This document shows, one piece after another, positions 1 through 8,179 of a DNA stretch of 41,005 nt. The notes beneath the pieces are model-generated. The model was not told the origin of the DNA and did not search any database. It saw only the letters and a list, made by a program, of their open reading frames with translations. Where the stretch lies: NCBI RefSeq assembly GCF_047634455.1, contig NZ_JBLIAI010000023.1:1-41005 (forward strand). The letters run 5' to 3'. Within the stretch, counting starts at the first letter, position 1, and each line of letters begins with the position of its first letter. A program made the translations under genes and the position numbers. The DNA is from Maritalea sp047634455 (GTDB taxonomy: Bacteria; Pseudomonadota; Alphaproteobacteria; Rhizobiales; Devosiaceae).

Positions 1-193
1 TCGCAAAGCGTTCGATTTGTTTTTTGGCCATGGTTGGATGATGTTCAAGGATGAGCGCTTCAATGGGTTTGTCTGGTGTTGAGCGCACCAAACCCGTGAA
101 CGTGACCGTTGCACCTGCCGCACCATCGCTGGCAAAAAACGCGTTGCTTTCGCCACCCGGGTCAAACGGTTCTTGTTGGATGCGCACCCACAT
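1..193 (-). CDS. moaE: Molybdopterin synthase catalytic subunit MoaE (partial, C-terminus off window)
   Basis: MoaE is the large subunit of molybdopterin synthase and uses the MoaD thiocarboxylate to put dithiolene sulfurs on precursor Z in cytoplasmic molybdenum cofactor synthesis. The reverse strand reads an ATG at 193 followed by MWVRIQQEPFDPGGE, then the family hallmark TVTFTGLVRS, then EALILEHHPTMAKKQIERFA, which is the usual N-terminal third of MoaE. Only about 64 residues are inside the window. The ATG lies one base after the moaD stop, so the two are almost certainly translationally coupled. Having the two synthase subunits adjacent is the classic arrangement. The family assignment is firm; the rest of the protein cannot be judged. 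Confidence 0.9.
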   Translation of the reverse strand, partial: MWVRIQQEPFDPGGESNAFFASDGAAGATVTFTGLVRSTPDKPIEALILEHHPTMAKKQIERFA

Positions 194-194
194 A

Positions 195-446
195 TTAGCC
201 GCCTGTCATTGGGGGGAAGAACGCTATTTCGCGCGCGCCGGAAATTGATGCATCGGTTTGGACCAATTCATCGTCAATTGAAGCGCGGATGATGTCGCGG
301 TCTGCAAAAGCCAAAGCAAAGCTTTCGTCCGTCGTTGATTTCCAATCGATCAATTGATCAATGGTGGTGACGGTTTGCGGTGGCGATACGTCTTCGCTGC
401 CCTTGTTCATGCGCTCTCTGAGCCATGCAAAATAGAAGATTTTCAT
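195..446 (-). CDS. moaD: Molybdopterin synthase sulfur carrier subunit MoaD
   Basis: This is an 83-residue ubiquitin-like sulfur carrier that is thiocarboxylated on its C-terminal glycine and donates sulfur to precursor Z through MoaE. It starts MKIFYFAWLRERM, which resembles other MoaD N-termini, and ends in FFPPMTGG, the obligatory Gly-Gly tail. Its length is normal. The start ATG overlaps the pgsA stop by four bases (ATGA type) and its stop is one base before moaE, so it is the middle gene of a tightly coupled run. The similarly sized ThiS is excluded by the moaE neighbour. Confidence 0.93.
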   Translation of the reverse strand: MKIFYFAWLRERMNKGSEDVSPPQTVTTIDQLIDWKSTTDESFALAFADRDIIRASIDDELVQTDASISGAREIAFFPPMTGG

Positions 447-991
447 TTTTCTTCCTTAATCAGATGCGGCCATGCGCCTGCAAAATACTCGTAGCCAGTG
501 TAAAGCGTCAAACCAGTGGCGAGCCACAGCGTGGCGGTGGCGACAAGCTGAAGGCCAGGCACGATCGGCAGTACCATAACAAACCCCAGTGCAACCAGTT
601 GCGAGGTGGTTTTGTATTTGGCAATACCGGAGACCGGAATGACGATGTTTTGCGGGCCCAAATGTTCGCGCAAACCTGACACGGCGATTTCGCGCATGAT
701 AATGAAAATTGCGGCGAATGTCAGTGCTGTAGAAAAGCTGCCGTCAAAGGCGAATGTGATTAGCAACGCGCCAACGATGAGTTTATCGGCAATAGGGTCG
801 AGCATGCGGCCCAATGGGGACACGAGCTTCATTTTGCGGGCCAAATAGCCGTCCAAAAAATCGGTGAGGGCGGTGGTCACGTATAGCGCGAAGGCGATCC
901 ATTGGGCGGTTGTGTTGTGCATCATCACCAACGCAACGATGAGTGGTATCACAGCAATACGTGACAATGTGAGTATGTTTGGAATATTCAC
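443..991 (-). CDS. pgsA: CDP-diacylglycerol--glycerol-3-phosphate 3-phosphatidyltransferase
   Basis: This 182-residue inner-membrane enzyme makes phosphatidylglycerophosphate from CDP-diacylglycerol and glycerol 3-phosphate, the committed step to phosphatidylglycerol and cardiolipin. The CDP-alcohol phosphotransferase signature DG-x2-AR-x8-G-x3-D-x3-D is visible in DFLDGYLARK followed by SPLGRMLDPIADK, around residues 44-70. Several hydrophobic segments follow. The start codon is GTG at 991, supported by an AGGA about eight bases upstream. It lies downstream of uvrC and overlaps moaD. Neighbouring pgsA and uvrC is a common bacterial arrangement. Another CDP-alcohol transferase is possible in principle, but length, N-terminus and context all favour PgsA. 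Confidence 0.94.
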   Translation of the reverse strand: MNIPNILTLSRIAVIPLIVALVMMHNTTAQWIAFALYVTTALTDFLDGYLARKMKLVSPLGRMLDPIADKLIVGALLITFAFDGSFSTALTFAAIFIIMREIAVSGLREHLGPQNIVIPVSGIAKYKTTSQLVALGFVMVLPIVPGLQLVATATLWLATGLTLYTGYEYFAGAWPHLIKEEK

Positions 992-1045
992 TGGCCGGTC
1001 CTAATCAGTTTTGTTGCCGTAACCAATCGCATCGGATTGTTAAGG

Positions 1046-2932
1046 TCAAGTGCGCTTGAAATGGTCATAGATGATTTGCGCCATTTGTTTTGAAATACCC
1101 GAAATTGCTTGCAAGTCTTTCAATGTTGCACCGCTCACGGCTTTGGCTGATCCAAAGTGGGTGAGCAGGGCCTTTTTGCGTGTTGGGCCGATACCGTCGA
1201 TTTCATCCAACGGATTTTTGACTATCTGCTTTGAGCGCTTGGCGCGGTGGGTGCCGATGGCGAACCGATGAGATTCATCGCGCAAACGTTGCAAATAATA
1301 AAGCACCGGATCTCGGGCTGGCAGCATAAAGGGCTCCCGCCCCTCAAGGATAAACGTTTCGCGGCCTGCGTTACGTTCTTCGCCTTTGGCGATGCCGATT
1401 AGGGTTACCTTCTGCGGCAAGTTAAATTCTTTGAGTGTTTCGCGCACCGCCGTTACTTGGCCCTTGCCGCCATCAATCAACAGCACGTCGGGCCAGTCGG
1501 GCATCGTTTCCTTGTCGGCGTCAGCGCTGTTGTCGGTTGGTTTGTACTCGCTCACAAGCCGGGTGAAGCGTCGGGTGAGCACTTCTCGCATCATGCCAAA
1601 ATCATCGCCCGGCGTGATCTCCGTGGATTTAATATTGAAGGTCCGATAGTGCTTTTTCGACAAGCCGTCGCGTCCGGCAACAATCATCGCGCCCACAGCA
1701 TTTGTGCCTTGTATGTGCGAGTTGTCATAGACCTCGATGCGGCGCGGTGCTGCATCAAGACCAAAGGTTTTGACCATGCCGTCGAGCAATTGAATTTGTG
1801 ATGCGCTTTCTGACAATTGTCGACCCAAAGCCTGACGTGCATTGTTGAGGGCATGCTCCACAAGTGCGCGTTTTTCGCCGCGCTGCGGGGTCAAGATTTC
1901 GACTTTGCGATCCGCACGTATGGCCAAAGCTTCGCCCAACAGCTTAGGCTCTTCTACTGGATGGGACAGAAGCACTAATTTGGGCGGTGTGCGCGCTTCA
2001 TAAAATTGTGCGATGAAAGCGGTGAGTACTTCTTTTTCGTCAAAACTCTTGTCGGCACGCGGATAATAGGCGCGGTTGCCCCAGTTTTGGTGCGCGCGGA
2101 AAAAGAACACCTGAATGCAGAATTTGCCTGCTTCTTGGTGAATGGCAAAAATGTCAGCGTCGGCAACTGTTTGCGCGTTCATATCGCCTTGACCTTGGAT
2201 ATGAGAAAGCGCTGCGATACGGTCGCGCAATAAAGCGGCACGTTCAAAGTCCAATTCCTCAGACGCTTTTTGCATATCTTTGGACAAATCGGACTGCACG
2301 GTTTTGGATTTTCCGGACAGAAATTTCACCGCATCGTCGACCAGGACTTGATAGTCTTGAAGGGAAATTTCGCCCGTGCATGGGGCAGCGCAGCGTTTGA
2401 TTTGGTGTTGCAAGCAAGGGCGGGTACGGGCTTCATAATAACTGTCTGAACAGTTGCGCAGCAGAAAAGCCTTTTGTAGGGCTGCTATGGTGCGGTTGAC
2501 GGCCGTCACAGAGGCGAAGGGGCCAAAATAATGTCCCTTTTTGCGCCGTACACCACGATGTTTGGTGAGTTCTGCGGCGGCGTGCTCTGTCGCCATCAAA
2601 ATATAGGGAAAGCTTTTGTCGTCGCGCAGCAACACGTTGTAGCGGGGTTTAAGCCGCTTGATCATGTTGGCTTCTAATAAAAGGGCCTCGCTCTCGGTGT
2701 TTGTGGTGACAAACTCCATGGTGCGGGTGGACGAAATCATCCGGCCAATACGAACCGAATTGCCATCGTAACGGGTGTAATTTGTGACCCGCGCTTTGAG
2801 GTTCCGCGCCTTGCCCACATAAATCACGTTGCCTGCATCGTCGAACATGCGGTAAACGCCGGGACCCGTTGGCAGGTTCTTGACGAATTTCTTGATGATG
2901 TCAGGGCCGGGTGATGTGGTTGCGTCGCTCAT
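1046..2932 (-). CDS. uvrC: Excinuclease ABC subunit UvrC
   Basis: UvrC is the dual-incision nuclease of nucleotide excision repair; it is recruited by UvrB at lesions and cuts on both sides. The 628-residue protein has the whole domain order: an N-terminal GIY-YIG nuclease (GPGVYRMFDDAGNVIYVGKA, about residues 23-45), a cysteine-rich segment (CLQHQIKRCAAPC), a UVR motif (SEELDFERAALLRDRIAAL, about 205-240) that binds UvrB, the RNase H-like second nuclease (IEVYDNSHIQGTNAVG) and C-terminal tandem helix-hairpin-helix motifs (LDEIDGIGPTRKKALL). Its ATG overlaps the stop of the upstream SDR gene by four bases. No LexA-type box was found here, unlike uvrB. Confidence 0.97.
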   Translation of the reverse strand: MSDATTSPGPDIIKKFVKNLPTGPGVYRMFDDAGNVIYVGKARNLKARVTNYTRYDGNSVRIGRMISSTRTMEFVTTNTESEALLLEANMIKRLKPRYNVLLRDDKSFPYILMATEHAAAELTKHRGVRRKKGHYFGPFASVTAVNRTIAALQKAFLLRNCSDSYYEARTRPCLQHQIKRCAAPCTGEISLQDYQVLVDDAVKFLSGKSKTVQSDLSKDMQKASEELDFERAALLRDRIAALSHIQGQGDMNAQTVADADIFAIHQEAGKFCIQVFFFRAHQNWGNRAYYPRADKSFDEKEVLTAFIAQFYEARTPPKLVLLSHPVEEPKLLGEALAIRADRKVEILTPQRGEKRALVEHALNNARQALGRQLSESASQIQLLDGMVKTFGLDAAPRRIEVYDNSHIQGTNAVGAMIVAGRDGLSKKHYRTFNIKSTEITPGDDFGMMREVLTRRFTRLVSEYKPTDNSADADKETMPDWPDVLLIDGGKGQVTAVRETLKEFNLPQKVTLIGIAKGEERNAGRETFILEGREPFMLPARDPVLYYLQRLRDESHRFAIGTHRAKRSKQIVKNPLDEIDGIGPTRKKALLTHFGSAKAVSGATLKDLQAISGISKQMAQIIYDHFKRT

Positions 2933-3687
2933 TGGGGTGAGATGTTTTCACCTTTGTGGGACCATTTCAAGTGTTCACCACCATCAAGCGCAACCATTTG
3001 TCCGGTCATAGATGGTGCAGACAAAATGAACCGTACAGCGTTGCAGATTTCTTCAAGTTTTGGCCCAACTTCTAGGGGCAATGCTTCGATTTCTTTCTGG
3101 AAAGCGGCTTGATTCTGGTGAATGTTCTTGATCGTGGGGCCTGGTCCAATGGCGTTTACGCGGATGCGCGGGGCAAGAGATTGGGCCATGGTTTGTGTTG
3201 CGGTCCACAATGCAGACTTGGAGAGGGTATAGGAGAAAAATGTTGGCTTGAGCGCCCACACACGTTGATCGATCATGTTGATGACGTTGCCGGTGGCACC
3301 CTCGCTCAACTGCTTGGCAAAGGCGCTGGTGAGAAAGACCGGCGTTTCAGCGTGGATGGTGAAGTGCTTTTGCCACAGTTCGGCTGAGAGTGCGTTGATA
3401 TTGTCTGGCTGAAAAATTGAAGCATTGTTGATTAACACATTCAAAGGACCAAATAGGTTTCGAGCCTGTTCGATCAATTGATTGCGCGCACTTGCCTGCA
3501 ACAGGTCCGCACAAACTGTTGCTGCGGTGCCGCCATTTGCGGAAATTTGCGCTGCCAGCGCATCTGCTTTTTCGCCGGAACTGTTGTAGTGAATAATTGT
3601 CTTGTAGCCATCAGACGCAAGCGCTGTGGCGATCGCGGCCCCAATGCGGTCGGCTGCGCCTGTGATGAGTGCAACACCTTTTGACAT
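2929..3687 (-). CDS. SDR family oxidoreductase (pteridine reductase/FolM-like)
   Basis: This 252-residue protein is a classical short-chain dehydrogenase with a Rossmann fold. The N-terminus ALITGAADRIGAAIA gives a TGxxxRIG nucleotide-binding loop; an arginine there is typical of NADPH-preferring pteridine reductase and FolM-like SDRs. NNAS (around residue 88) and the catalytic YTLSK (Y-x3-K) are present, followed by RVNAIGPGPT. The C-terminus GQMVALDGGEHLKW is standard. It overlaps uvrC by four bases, which is a recurrent arrangement in Hyphomicrobiales. The substrate is not known from sequence; a dihydropteridine-type substrate is inference from the RIG motif. Confidence 0.88.
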   Translation of the reverse strand: MSKGVALITGAADRIGAAIATALASDGYKTIIHYNSSGEKADALAAQISANGGTAATVCADLLQASARNQLIEQARNLFGPLNVLINNASIFQPDNINALSAELWQKHFTIHAETPVFLTSAFAKQLSEGATGNVINMIDQRVWALKPTFFSYTLSKSALWTATQTMAQSLAPRIRVNAIGPGPTIKNIHQNQAAFQKEIEALPLEVGPKLEEICNAVRFILSAPSMTGQMVALDGGEHLKWSHKGENISPQ

Positions 3688-3693
3688 TGCTTG

Positions 3694-4668
3694 TTAAACG
3701 CTCCCCTCAACCACGCCGTGGCCAACATTAAATACGATGAACAAATAGATGACGTAGAAGGTTGCCATCACTAACCCTTCGCGTCTGCCAATGCTGCGAT
3801 GCATGAAAACTATTGGCACCAGACCAAGCGTAACAAGCAGCATGACCCAATAGTCAAACGTGAGGAAGTTGGTGTCAACTTTAAGCGGGATGATCATTGA
3901 GGTGACGCCGATGATCGACAAGATATTAAAAATGTTCGAGCCCACAGCATTGCCAATTGCCACTGCTGATTGCTTGCGCAGCGCCGCAGCCATTCCAGCG
4001 GCAAATTCGGGCAAGGACGTACCGAGTGCAACAATTGAGAGGCCGACGGCACTTTCTGCCACGCCCATCATTCTTGCAATGTCTAGCGCACTGTCTGTTG
4101 TCAGTTTACCGCCAAGCGGCAAGCCAATGATGCCGATAAGTAAGTAGATAGTTATTTTGCGCGTGTCGTCCGGTGCGTCGTTTATTTCCTCGACGATCTC
4201 TTCAATCGCTTGGCCTTTTTTGCGCATCCGGTTTGCTTCGATGCCATTGTAAATCAAATAGCCAGCGAGCAGCACGAGCAAAATTAAGCCATCGGAGAAA
4301 CTGATGATTTGATCAAGGCTTAGTACAATCAAAAGGACGCTCACAAAAACCATGAAGGCTGTGGAGCGGCGTAAACCTGTTTGTTTGCAATCAATGGAGA
4401 AAAAAAGCGCCGGAACGCCAAGCACGAACAAAATATTGGTGATGTTTGAGCCGACAACGTTACCAATGGATAGGCCGGATGCGCCCTCGGCTGCGGCGGA
4501 AAGTGAGACCACAAGTTCAGGTGCCGATGTGCCAAACGCGACGACAGTGAGCCCGATTACCAGCGGGGGTATGCCCATACGGTTGGACAGGCCGACAGCG
4601 CCACGAACCAACAGATCACCAGTTACGACTAGTGTGGCAAGGCCCAAAATGAGCAACAAATATGGCAT
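3694..4668 (-). CDS. Calcium/sodium antiporter (CaCA family, YrbG-like)
   Basis: This is a 324-residue inner-membrane cation antiporter of the CaCA superfamily. The two alpha repeats are clear: GTSAPELVVSLSAA with GNVVGSNITNILFVLG in the N-terminal half, and GTSLPEFAAGMAAA with GNAVGSNIFNILSIIG in the C-terminal half. They supply the acidic and polar ion-binding residues. A charged cytoplasmic loop (roughly residues 150-175) separates the halves. I chose the ATG at 4668 because MPYLLLILGLATL begins the first membrane helix and an AAAGG sits about seven bases upstream; a longer in-frame start adds twenty unlikely residues. Six bases separate it from the SDR gene, so they may be co-transcribed. 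Whether calcium, sodium or potassium is moved is not determined. Confidence 0.92.
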   Translation of the reverse strand: MPYLLLILGLATLVVTGDLLVRGAVGLSNRMGIPPLVIGLTVVAFGTSAPELVVSLSAAAEGASGLSIGNVVGSNITNILFVLGVPALFFSIDCKQTGLRRSTAFMVFVSVLLIVLSLDQIISFSDGLILLVLLAGYLIYNGIEANRMRKKGQAIEEIVEEINDAPDDTRKITIYLLIGIIGLPLGGKLTTDSALDIARMMGVAESAVGLSIVALGTSLPEFAAGMAAALRKQSAVAIGNAVGSNIFNILSIIGVTSMIIPLKVDTNFLTFDYWVMLLVTLGLVPIVFMHRSIGRREGLVMATFYVIYLFIVFNVGHGVVEGSV

Positions 4669-4766
4669 TTGAACCTTTTCATATAAACGCGTGCGCTTGG
4701 TAGTGACAAAGATCGACGCAAAACACAAGAGTCTCTCATATGGGGATTGGGAATTATATGTAAAGA

Positions 4767-4785
4767 CATCACAACTTATGTGATG
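4767..4785. promoter_or_regulatory. Inverted repeat in divergent intergenic region
   Basis: A perfect 7-bp inverted repeat, CATCACA and TGTGATG, with a 5-bp spacer lies between the divergent antiporter and YdjM-like genes. Its size and symmetry suit a dimeric repressor or activator site, but I recognise no specific regulator. It could also be a weak hairpin in a leader. Confidence 0.35.
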
Positions 4786-4839
4786 CGCTGGTCATGTAAA
4801 TAATTTCCTCGTACAGTTTTATGCGATAGGGGATTGAAT

Positions 4840-5457
4840 ATGCTAACCAATACGCACGTTTTGATTGCTGCGGCTGCGCTAACGCGAAGACGATATACAC
4901 GCAGGCAGAATCTATTGATCGTTTTTGGCGGATTTTTTCCCGATTTGTCATTGTTTGTGATGTTCGTTGTGGGGCGAATGCCCGGGTCACAAATAACGAA
5001 CCTGTGGCGCAAACCGGATGGGATGTATTGGCAGGAGCCCTGGCAATTTCTGTCTGCCCTGTCGAACTCGTTCCCAATATATATCGCCGCTCTTCTGATC
5101 TTCTTGCTTTTGCTGCGCAGCGCGCCAAAATCTCGGGTGGTCTGGTTGAGCCTGGTGTTATTTGTTTTGGCTGGCCTGACGCATATACTCGTTGATTTCA
5201 TGACGCATGCGGACGATGCCCACGTGCAATTTTGGCCGTTCAGTGGCGCACGGTTCAACTCGCCTATTTCCTATTGGCAGTCGCAATATTACGGCAAATG
5301 GGTTGGCGCGTTTGAGTTGTTGATGGGGGCGGGTCTAGTAACAATTTTGTGGCGGCGTTTTGCAAGTTGGCAACCGCGCGTTGGTGTTGCATTATTGGGT
5401 TTGCCCTATCTAGCTTCGGTTGCTTTCACATTGGCGGGCTTTGGGCATCAAATTTGA
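4840..5457 (+). CDS. YdjM-like membrane-bound metal-dependent hydrolase family protein
   Basis: This 205-residue polytopic membrane protein belongs to the YdjM/metal-dependent hydrolase-like family, often misnamed a CobQ-type cobalamin protein in alphaproteobacterial records. Family signs are an N-terminal TNTHVLIAAAAL, then GGFFPDLSLF (PD motif), and a later HILVDFMTHADDAHVQFWPF with the conserved His/Asp pattern. About four or five hydrophobic helices are present. ATG at 4840 is preferred over an in-frame TTG at 4834 because the AGGGGA stretch (4828-4833) gives correct spacing only to the ATG. Its last ten bases overlap the 3' end of the convergent EamA gene. Its ribosome-binding region is perfectly complementary to a loop of the candidate small RNA at 9106-9338. 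Biochemical function is unknown. Confidence 0.78.
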   Translation: MLTNTHVLIAAAALTRRRYTRRQNLLIVFGGFFPDLSLFVMFVVGRMPGSQITNLWRKPDGMYWQEPWQFLSALSNSFPIYIAALLIFLLLLRSAPKSRVVWLSLVLFVLAGLTHILVDFMTHADDAHVQFWPFSGARFNSPISYWQSQYYGKWVGAFELLMGAGLVTILWRRFASWQPRVGVALLGLPYLASVAFTLAGFGHQI

Positions 5458-6311
5458 GCGGGTTTGCGCTTAAAAATCGTTGCTACTGCAACGCCTGTCA
5501 GAATGAGCGTGCTGGCGACAATGAAGCGCAAACTAAGCTGCTCGCCGAGCAACAATATGCCGCCAGCTGCCGCGATTGCTGGCACGGTGAGTTGGACGAC
5601 GCCTGCGCTGGTGCGCGCAAGACGTGGTAGCACAGCATACCAAATGGCATAGCCAATGCCTGAGGCCAGCGCGCCTGAAAGTGTTGCGAACAGCACGCCC
5701 TTCAAGTCCACCGGCCAAATGTCGGCGATGAGCATTGAGCCAACCACAATGATGATGGCCATTGGTAGCGCCAGCACAAAGTTGCCCATCGTGTCATATA
5801 ACGGGTTGATTGAACCGCGCCCCAGCAATGAGTAAACGCCCCAGCTGATGCCTGAAATGGTCATTAAAAGTGTCCCAACTGGGTCAGGAGCGACAAGGCC
5901 GGGCGATACCAGATAAATGAACGCGCCGAACGCCAACACAATTCCGCCAATCTCAATCGGCCCCGGACGCTCGCCTTTAATGATTGCCCAAACGAGCATG
6001 GTAATTTGCACCGAAGCAAACAAGATCAGCGCGCCAAGGCCCGCGCCGAGCGACAAATAGGCGAATGAGAAGAATATCGCGTAACAAAACAGCGCAAGCG
6101 ACCCGCGCCACGACCCGCCTGCTTTAGCGAACGTCCAAGATTTTTTGTGTGCCGCCACAATCACGACAAGCACCAGCGCGCCGGTTGCGATGCGGATCGC
6201 TGTGAACATGATCGGGTCAATCTGGGTTTCCACCAACGCAATGCGTGTGAATACAGAATTGGCCGCAAATGCCATCATGGCGACGGCAGTTAGAATAAGC
6301 GTTTTGAGCAT
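5448..6311 (-). CDS. EamA/DMT family transporter
   Basis: This 287-residue integral membrane protein has ten predicted hydrophobic helices arranged as two EamA repeats, the pattern of drug/metabolite exporters. The first repeat starts FAANSVFTRIALVE and the second includes SGISWGVYSLLGRGS. A positively charged C-terminus (FKRKPAQI) fits the usual cytoplasmic end. It begins nine bases downstream of the DUF1176 gene stop, so the two are probably one transcript. The 3' end overlaps the convergent YdjM-like gene by ten bases. Its substrate cannot be inferred. It is the first of three EamA proteins in the window, and they are not close copies of each other. Confidence 0.88.
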   Translation of the reverse strand: MLKTLILTAVAMMAFAANSVFTRIALVETQIDPIMFTAIRIATGALVLVVIVAAHKKSWTFAKAGGSWRGSLALFCYAIFFSFAYLSLGAGLGALILFASVQITMLVWAIIKGERPGPIEIGGIVLAFGAFIYLVSPGLVAPDPVGTLLMTISGISWGVYSLLGRGSINPLYDTMGNFVLALPMAIIIVVGSMLIADIWPVDLKGVLFATLSGALASGIGYAIWYAVLPRLARTSAGVVQLTVPAIAAAGGILLLGEQLSLRFIVASTLILTGVAVATIFKRKPAQI

Positions 6312-6320
6312 TCTTGCGGC

Positions 6321-7370
6321 CTACTTGGTGAGCGCGGGGAAAATCTGCGGAAACTCAATTTCCTCATCATCTTCAAAACCATCACACTCTGATTTGGCAT
6401 AAAATTTGAGCATTTTGAAGCCGTAATCTTGCCATTGCCATTCGCCAGATGTGCCACAGTCGCCAAGCCCTCGACCCTTGTAGAAGCTGTATAGTGTTTT
6501 GGTTTCAGGCTCATAGGATGGGTTAACAAGCATGTCAGTACCCGTCCAGCCCACGGAGTCCCAATAGTCGGCAAACAGCAGTTTGGATATTCCTGGATAT
6601 TCAAATGATTGAGTGTAGAACATGTAAGAGAAATTATACGCACCGGCGCTGCACGGCAGCATAAACAAAAGTGTGTCATTGTTGACTTGATAAACTTGCC
6701 AGTCGTCGCCGTGTACCAGTTCTGCTGGTGGTTCACAGTTCTCTTGTTTGGCATGTATTTCAAAAATTTCGGCGGGTAAGTCTGTTGGCAACGTTAATTT
6801 CGGCTCTGCTAATTCCAGCCCGATTGGCAAATCCCCTGCGATACGTGGATCGCCCAAACGTTCCTGTTGCTCGTCAATCCACAACATGGATGCGGTCAGA
6901 CCTGAGAGCGAAAACTCCACATTGACGGTTTCGCCCTGATCGCTATCGAATGATCCGGACATATTGCTGCCCGCAAGCATTGCGCCAAGCATTTTCGTTG
7001 CGTCGTCGCCGGTCATAAAAATGTCATTGACTGCGCCATGGGCGAGGGCAGAACCGCCTTTTGTAAACCAAAAGCTGTCCTCACCAATCCAGAAATAGAA
7101 TGTGGTGGTATTGCTTGGCATGGATTTGATCGGGGTGAGCGAAATTTCCCACTTGGTACCGTCTTTGTGCCGGCCAATGCGCAGCCAATGGTCCGCCACG
7201 CTGCCGTTACCCGGGTTTGGGTTAATGTATGAAATTGCGGAGCAATAACCAGTATCTGGTCGACATGCGGCCAGCCAGTCTTTGAAGTATTCGCGTTTTT
7301 CGCCAGAATTTTGTGCTTGTGCACTCGTAATTGTCAAAAGTGCCATAATAAACATGATCATTAAACGCAT
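6321..7370 (-). CDS. DUF1176 domain-containing secreted protein
   Basis: This 349-residue protein has a Sec signal peptide (MRLMIMFIMALLTITSAQAQ, cleavage expected after AQA) and then a DUF1176-type body beginning YFKDWLAACRPDTGYCSAI. It is rich in tryptophan, aspartate and paired cysteines, consistent with a periplasmic beta-rich fold. Near the C-terminus GLGDCGTSGEWQW matches the conserved cysteine and tryptophan pattern of the family. No catalytic function is established for DUF1176. A purine-rich AGGGGG lies about eleven bases upstream of the chosen ATG; a start three codons further in is possible. The gene is nine bases from the downstream EamA gene and divergent from the small membrane protein at 7544. 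Confidence 0.82.
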   Translation of the reverse strand: MRLMIMFIMALLTITSAQAQNSGEKREYFKDWLAACRPDTGYCSAISYINPNPGNGSVADHWLRIGRHKDGTKWEISLTPIKSMPSNTTTFYFWIGEDSFWFTKGGSALAHGAVNDIFMTGDDATKMLGAMLAGSNMSGSFDSDQGETVNVEFSLSGLTASMLWIDEQQERLGDPRIAGDLPIGLELAEPKLTLPTDLPAEIFEIHAKQENCEPPAELVHGDDWQVYQVNNDTLLFMLPCSAGAYNFSYMFYTQSFEYPGISKLLFADYWDSVGWTGTDMLVNPSYEPETKTLYSFYKGRGLGDCGTSGEWQWQDYGFKMLKFYAKSECDGFEDDEEIEFPQIFPALTK

Positions 7371-7543
7371 GATAAAATACCCCCTGTTGGTCCCAACTGT
7401 AGCTTAGATTTTGCATTTAGACAGCAAATTATTGGCGTGATGCTTTGTCAGACAATGTTGGCATATGGCTTTTGTTTTGGCGGTCCGTGCGCTAATATTT
7501 GCGTGGCAGATTGAGGGATTTGCCCAAAAAAACGGAGGGAATT

Positions 7544-7831
7544 ATGGAAACAATTTTACCATTACTTATACAAGTGATTGCTGGTGGTATCGGCGGCAAC
7601 GGTGTTGCGCTGGCGATGAAGAAAGCCAGTCTGGGCACGATGGGCAACACAATCATTGGGGCTATTGGTGGCCTTGGTGGTGCAGCACTTACTGGTGCTG
7701 TGGCCGGACCTGACACGCTTGTGGGCTTGGGCCTTGCGGGCGACGGCATTTCTGGCCTGGTCGGCGGTGGCGTTTTGACCGCTATTGTTGGGGTTGTGAA
7801 AAGCATGATGGCGAAGAACGCAGAAAAATAG
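7544..7831 (+). CDS. Small glycine-rich hydrophobic membrane protein, function unknown
   Basis: This 95-residue protein consists of hydrophobic glycine- and alanine-rich stretches (PLLIQVIAGGIGGNGVALAM, then TIIGAIGGLGGAALTGAVAG and LVGGGVLTAIVGVVKSMM) with a short lysine-rich end. It looks like a two- or three-helix membrane protein with tight GxxxG packing, reminiscent of phage-holin-like or GlsB-like small proteins but not clearly a member of either. ATG 7544 is backed by an excellent GGAGG six bases away; an upstream in-frame ATG adds fifteen charged residues and has no such site. A strong intrinsic terminator follows 23 bases after the stop, so this is a monocistronic unit. Confidence 0.72.
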   Translation: METILPLLIQVIAGGIGGNGVALAMKKASLGTMGNTIIGAIGGLGGAALTGAVAGPDTLVGLGLAGDGISGLVGGGVLTAIVGVVKSMMAKNAEK

Positions 7832-7853
7832 GTGTTCACTGACGAAAAATACC

Positions 7854-7889
7854 AGCCCCGGTGCGTCATGTGCCGGGGCTACTTTTATT
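7854..7889. terminator. Bidirectional intrinsic terminator
   Basis: A perfect 8-bp stem (AGCCCCGG and CCGGGGCT, 7854-7861 and 7873-7880) with an 11-base loop is followed on the plus strand by ACTTTTATT and on the minus strand by GGTATTTTT. It terminates the small membrane protein gene and would also serve a leftward gene, matching the degraded coding frame at 7889-8071. Confidence 0.8.
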
Positions 7890-8071
7890 CAGAGTGTGCG
7901 CCTGCGGTAAGTCGCGGGATCTAATTCTTTAATGTCCACCGAAATACTACCAACGTCTGTTAGACGAGCCGCCGCAGCTGCTAATATTGCAGATGTAACT
8001 TCGATTTTTTGCGCCTCGGTTCCTGCTGTTTGGCGATTGTGGGGAAAAAGCGTGGCGTTCTTTCGAGCGCT
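7889..8071 (-). pseudogene. Degraded 3' end of a protein-coding gene (tautomerase/isomerase-like tail)
   Basis: On the minus strand there is an open frame without a start codon, bounded upstream by TAA at 8072-8074 and ending at TGA 7889-7891. Its last 45 residues look like real protein: AQKIEVTSAILAAAAARL, then SISVDIKELDPATYRRRTL. The SISV-x-IKELDP pattern resembles the C-terminus of 5-carboxymethyl-2-hydroxymuconate isomerase-like small tautomerases, but I identify this only by eye. The first fifteen residues look random and no upstream part is found in other frames before the next gene. The terminator at 7854-7889 is placed correctly for a leftward gene. My reading is a 5'-truncated remnant; a non-ATG small gene is the alternative. 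Confidence 0.42.
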
Positions 8072-8179
8072 TTATAGGTTCATTCTTGTAGGTAGTTTGA
8101 AAATTCAATGTTACGGTTCTCGTCTTCAATATTGGACGTGCTGATTTGGTCAGACGTCATTTCATTTTCAGGTCTTGCT

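Noticed and set aside
4769..5258. Leftward frames overlapping the YdjM-like gene
   Set aside because: They are antisense shadows of a well-supported membrane protein gene and have cysteine- and arginine-rich, non-protein-like composition.
8080..8160. 26-codon leftward frame starting MTSDQISTSNIEDENRN
   Set aside because: Too short, no ribosome site, and it lies antisense to the leader of the DMT gene; no independent support.
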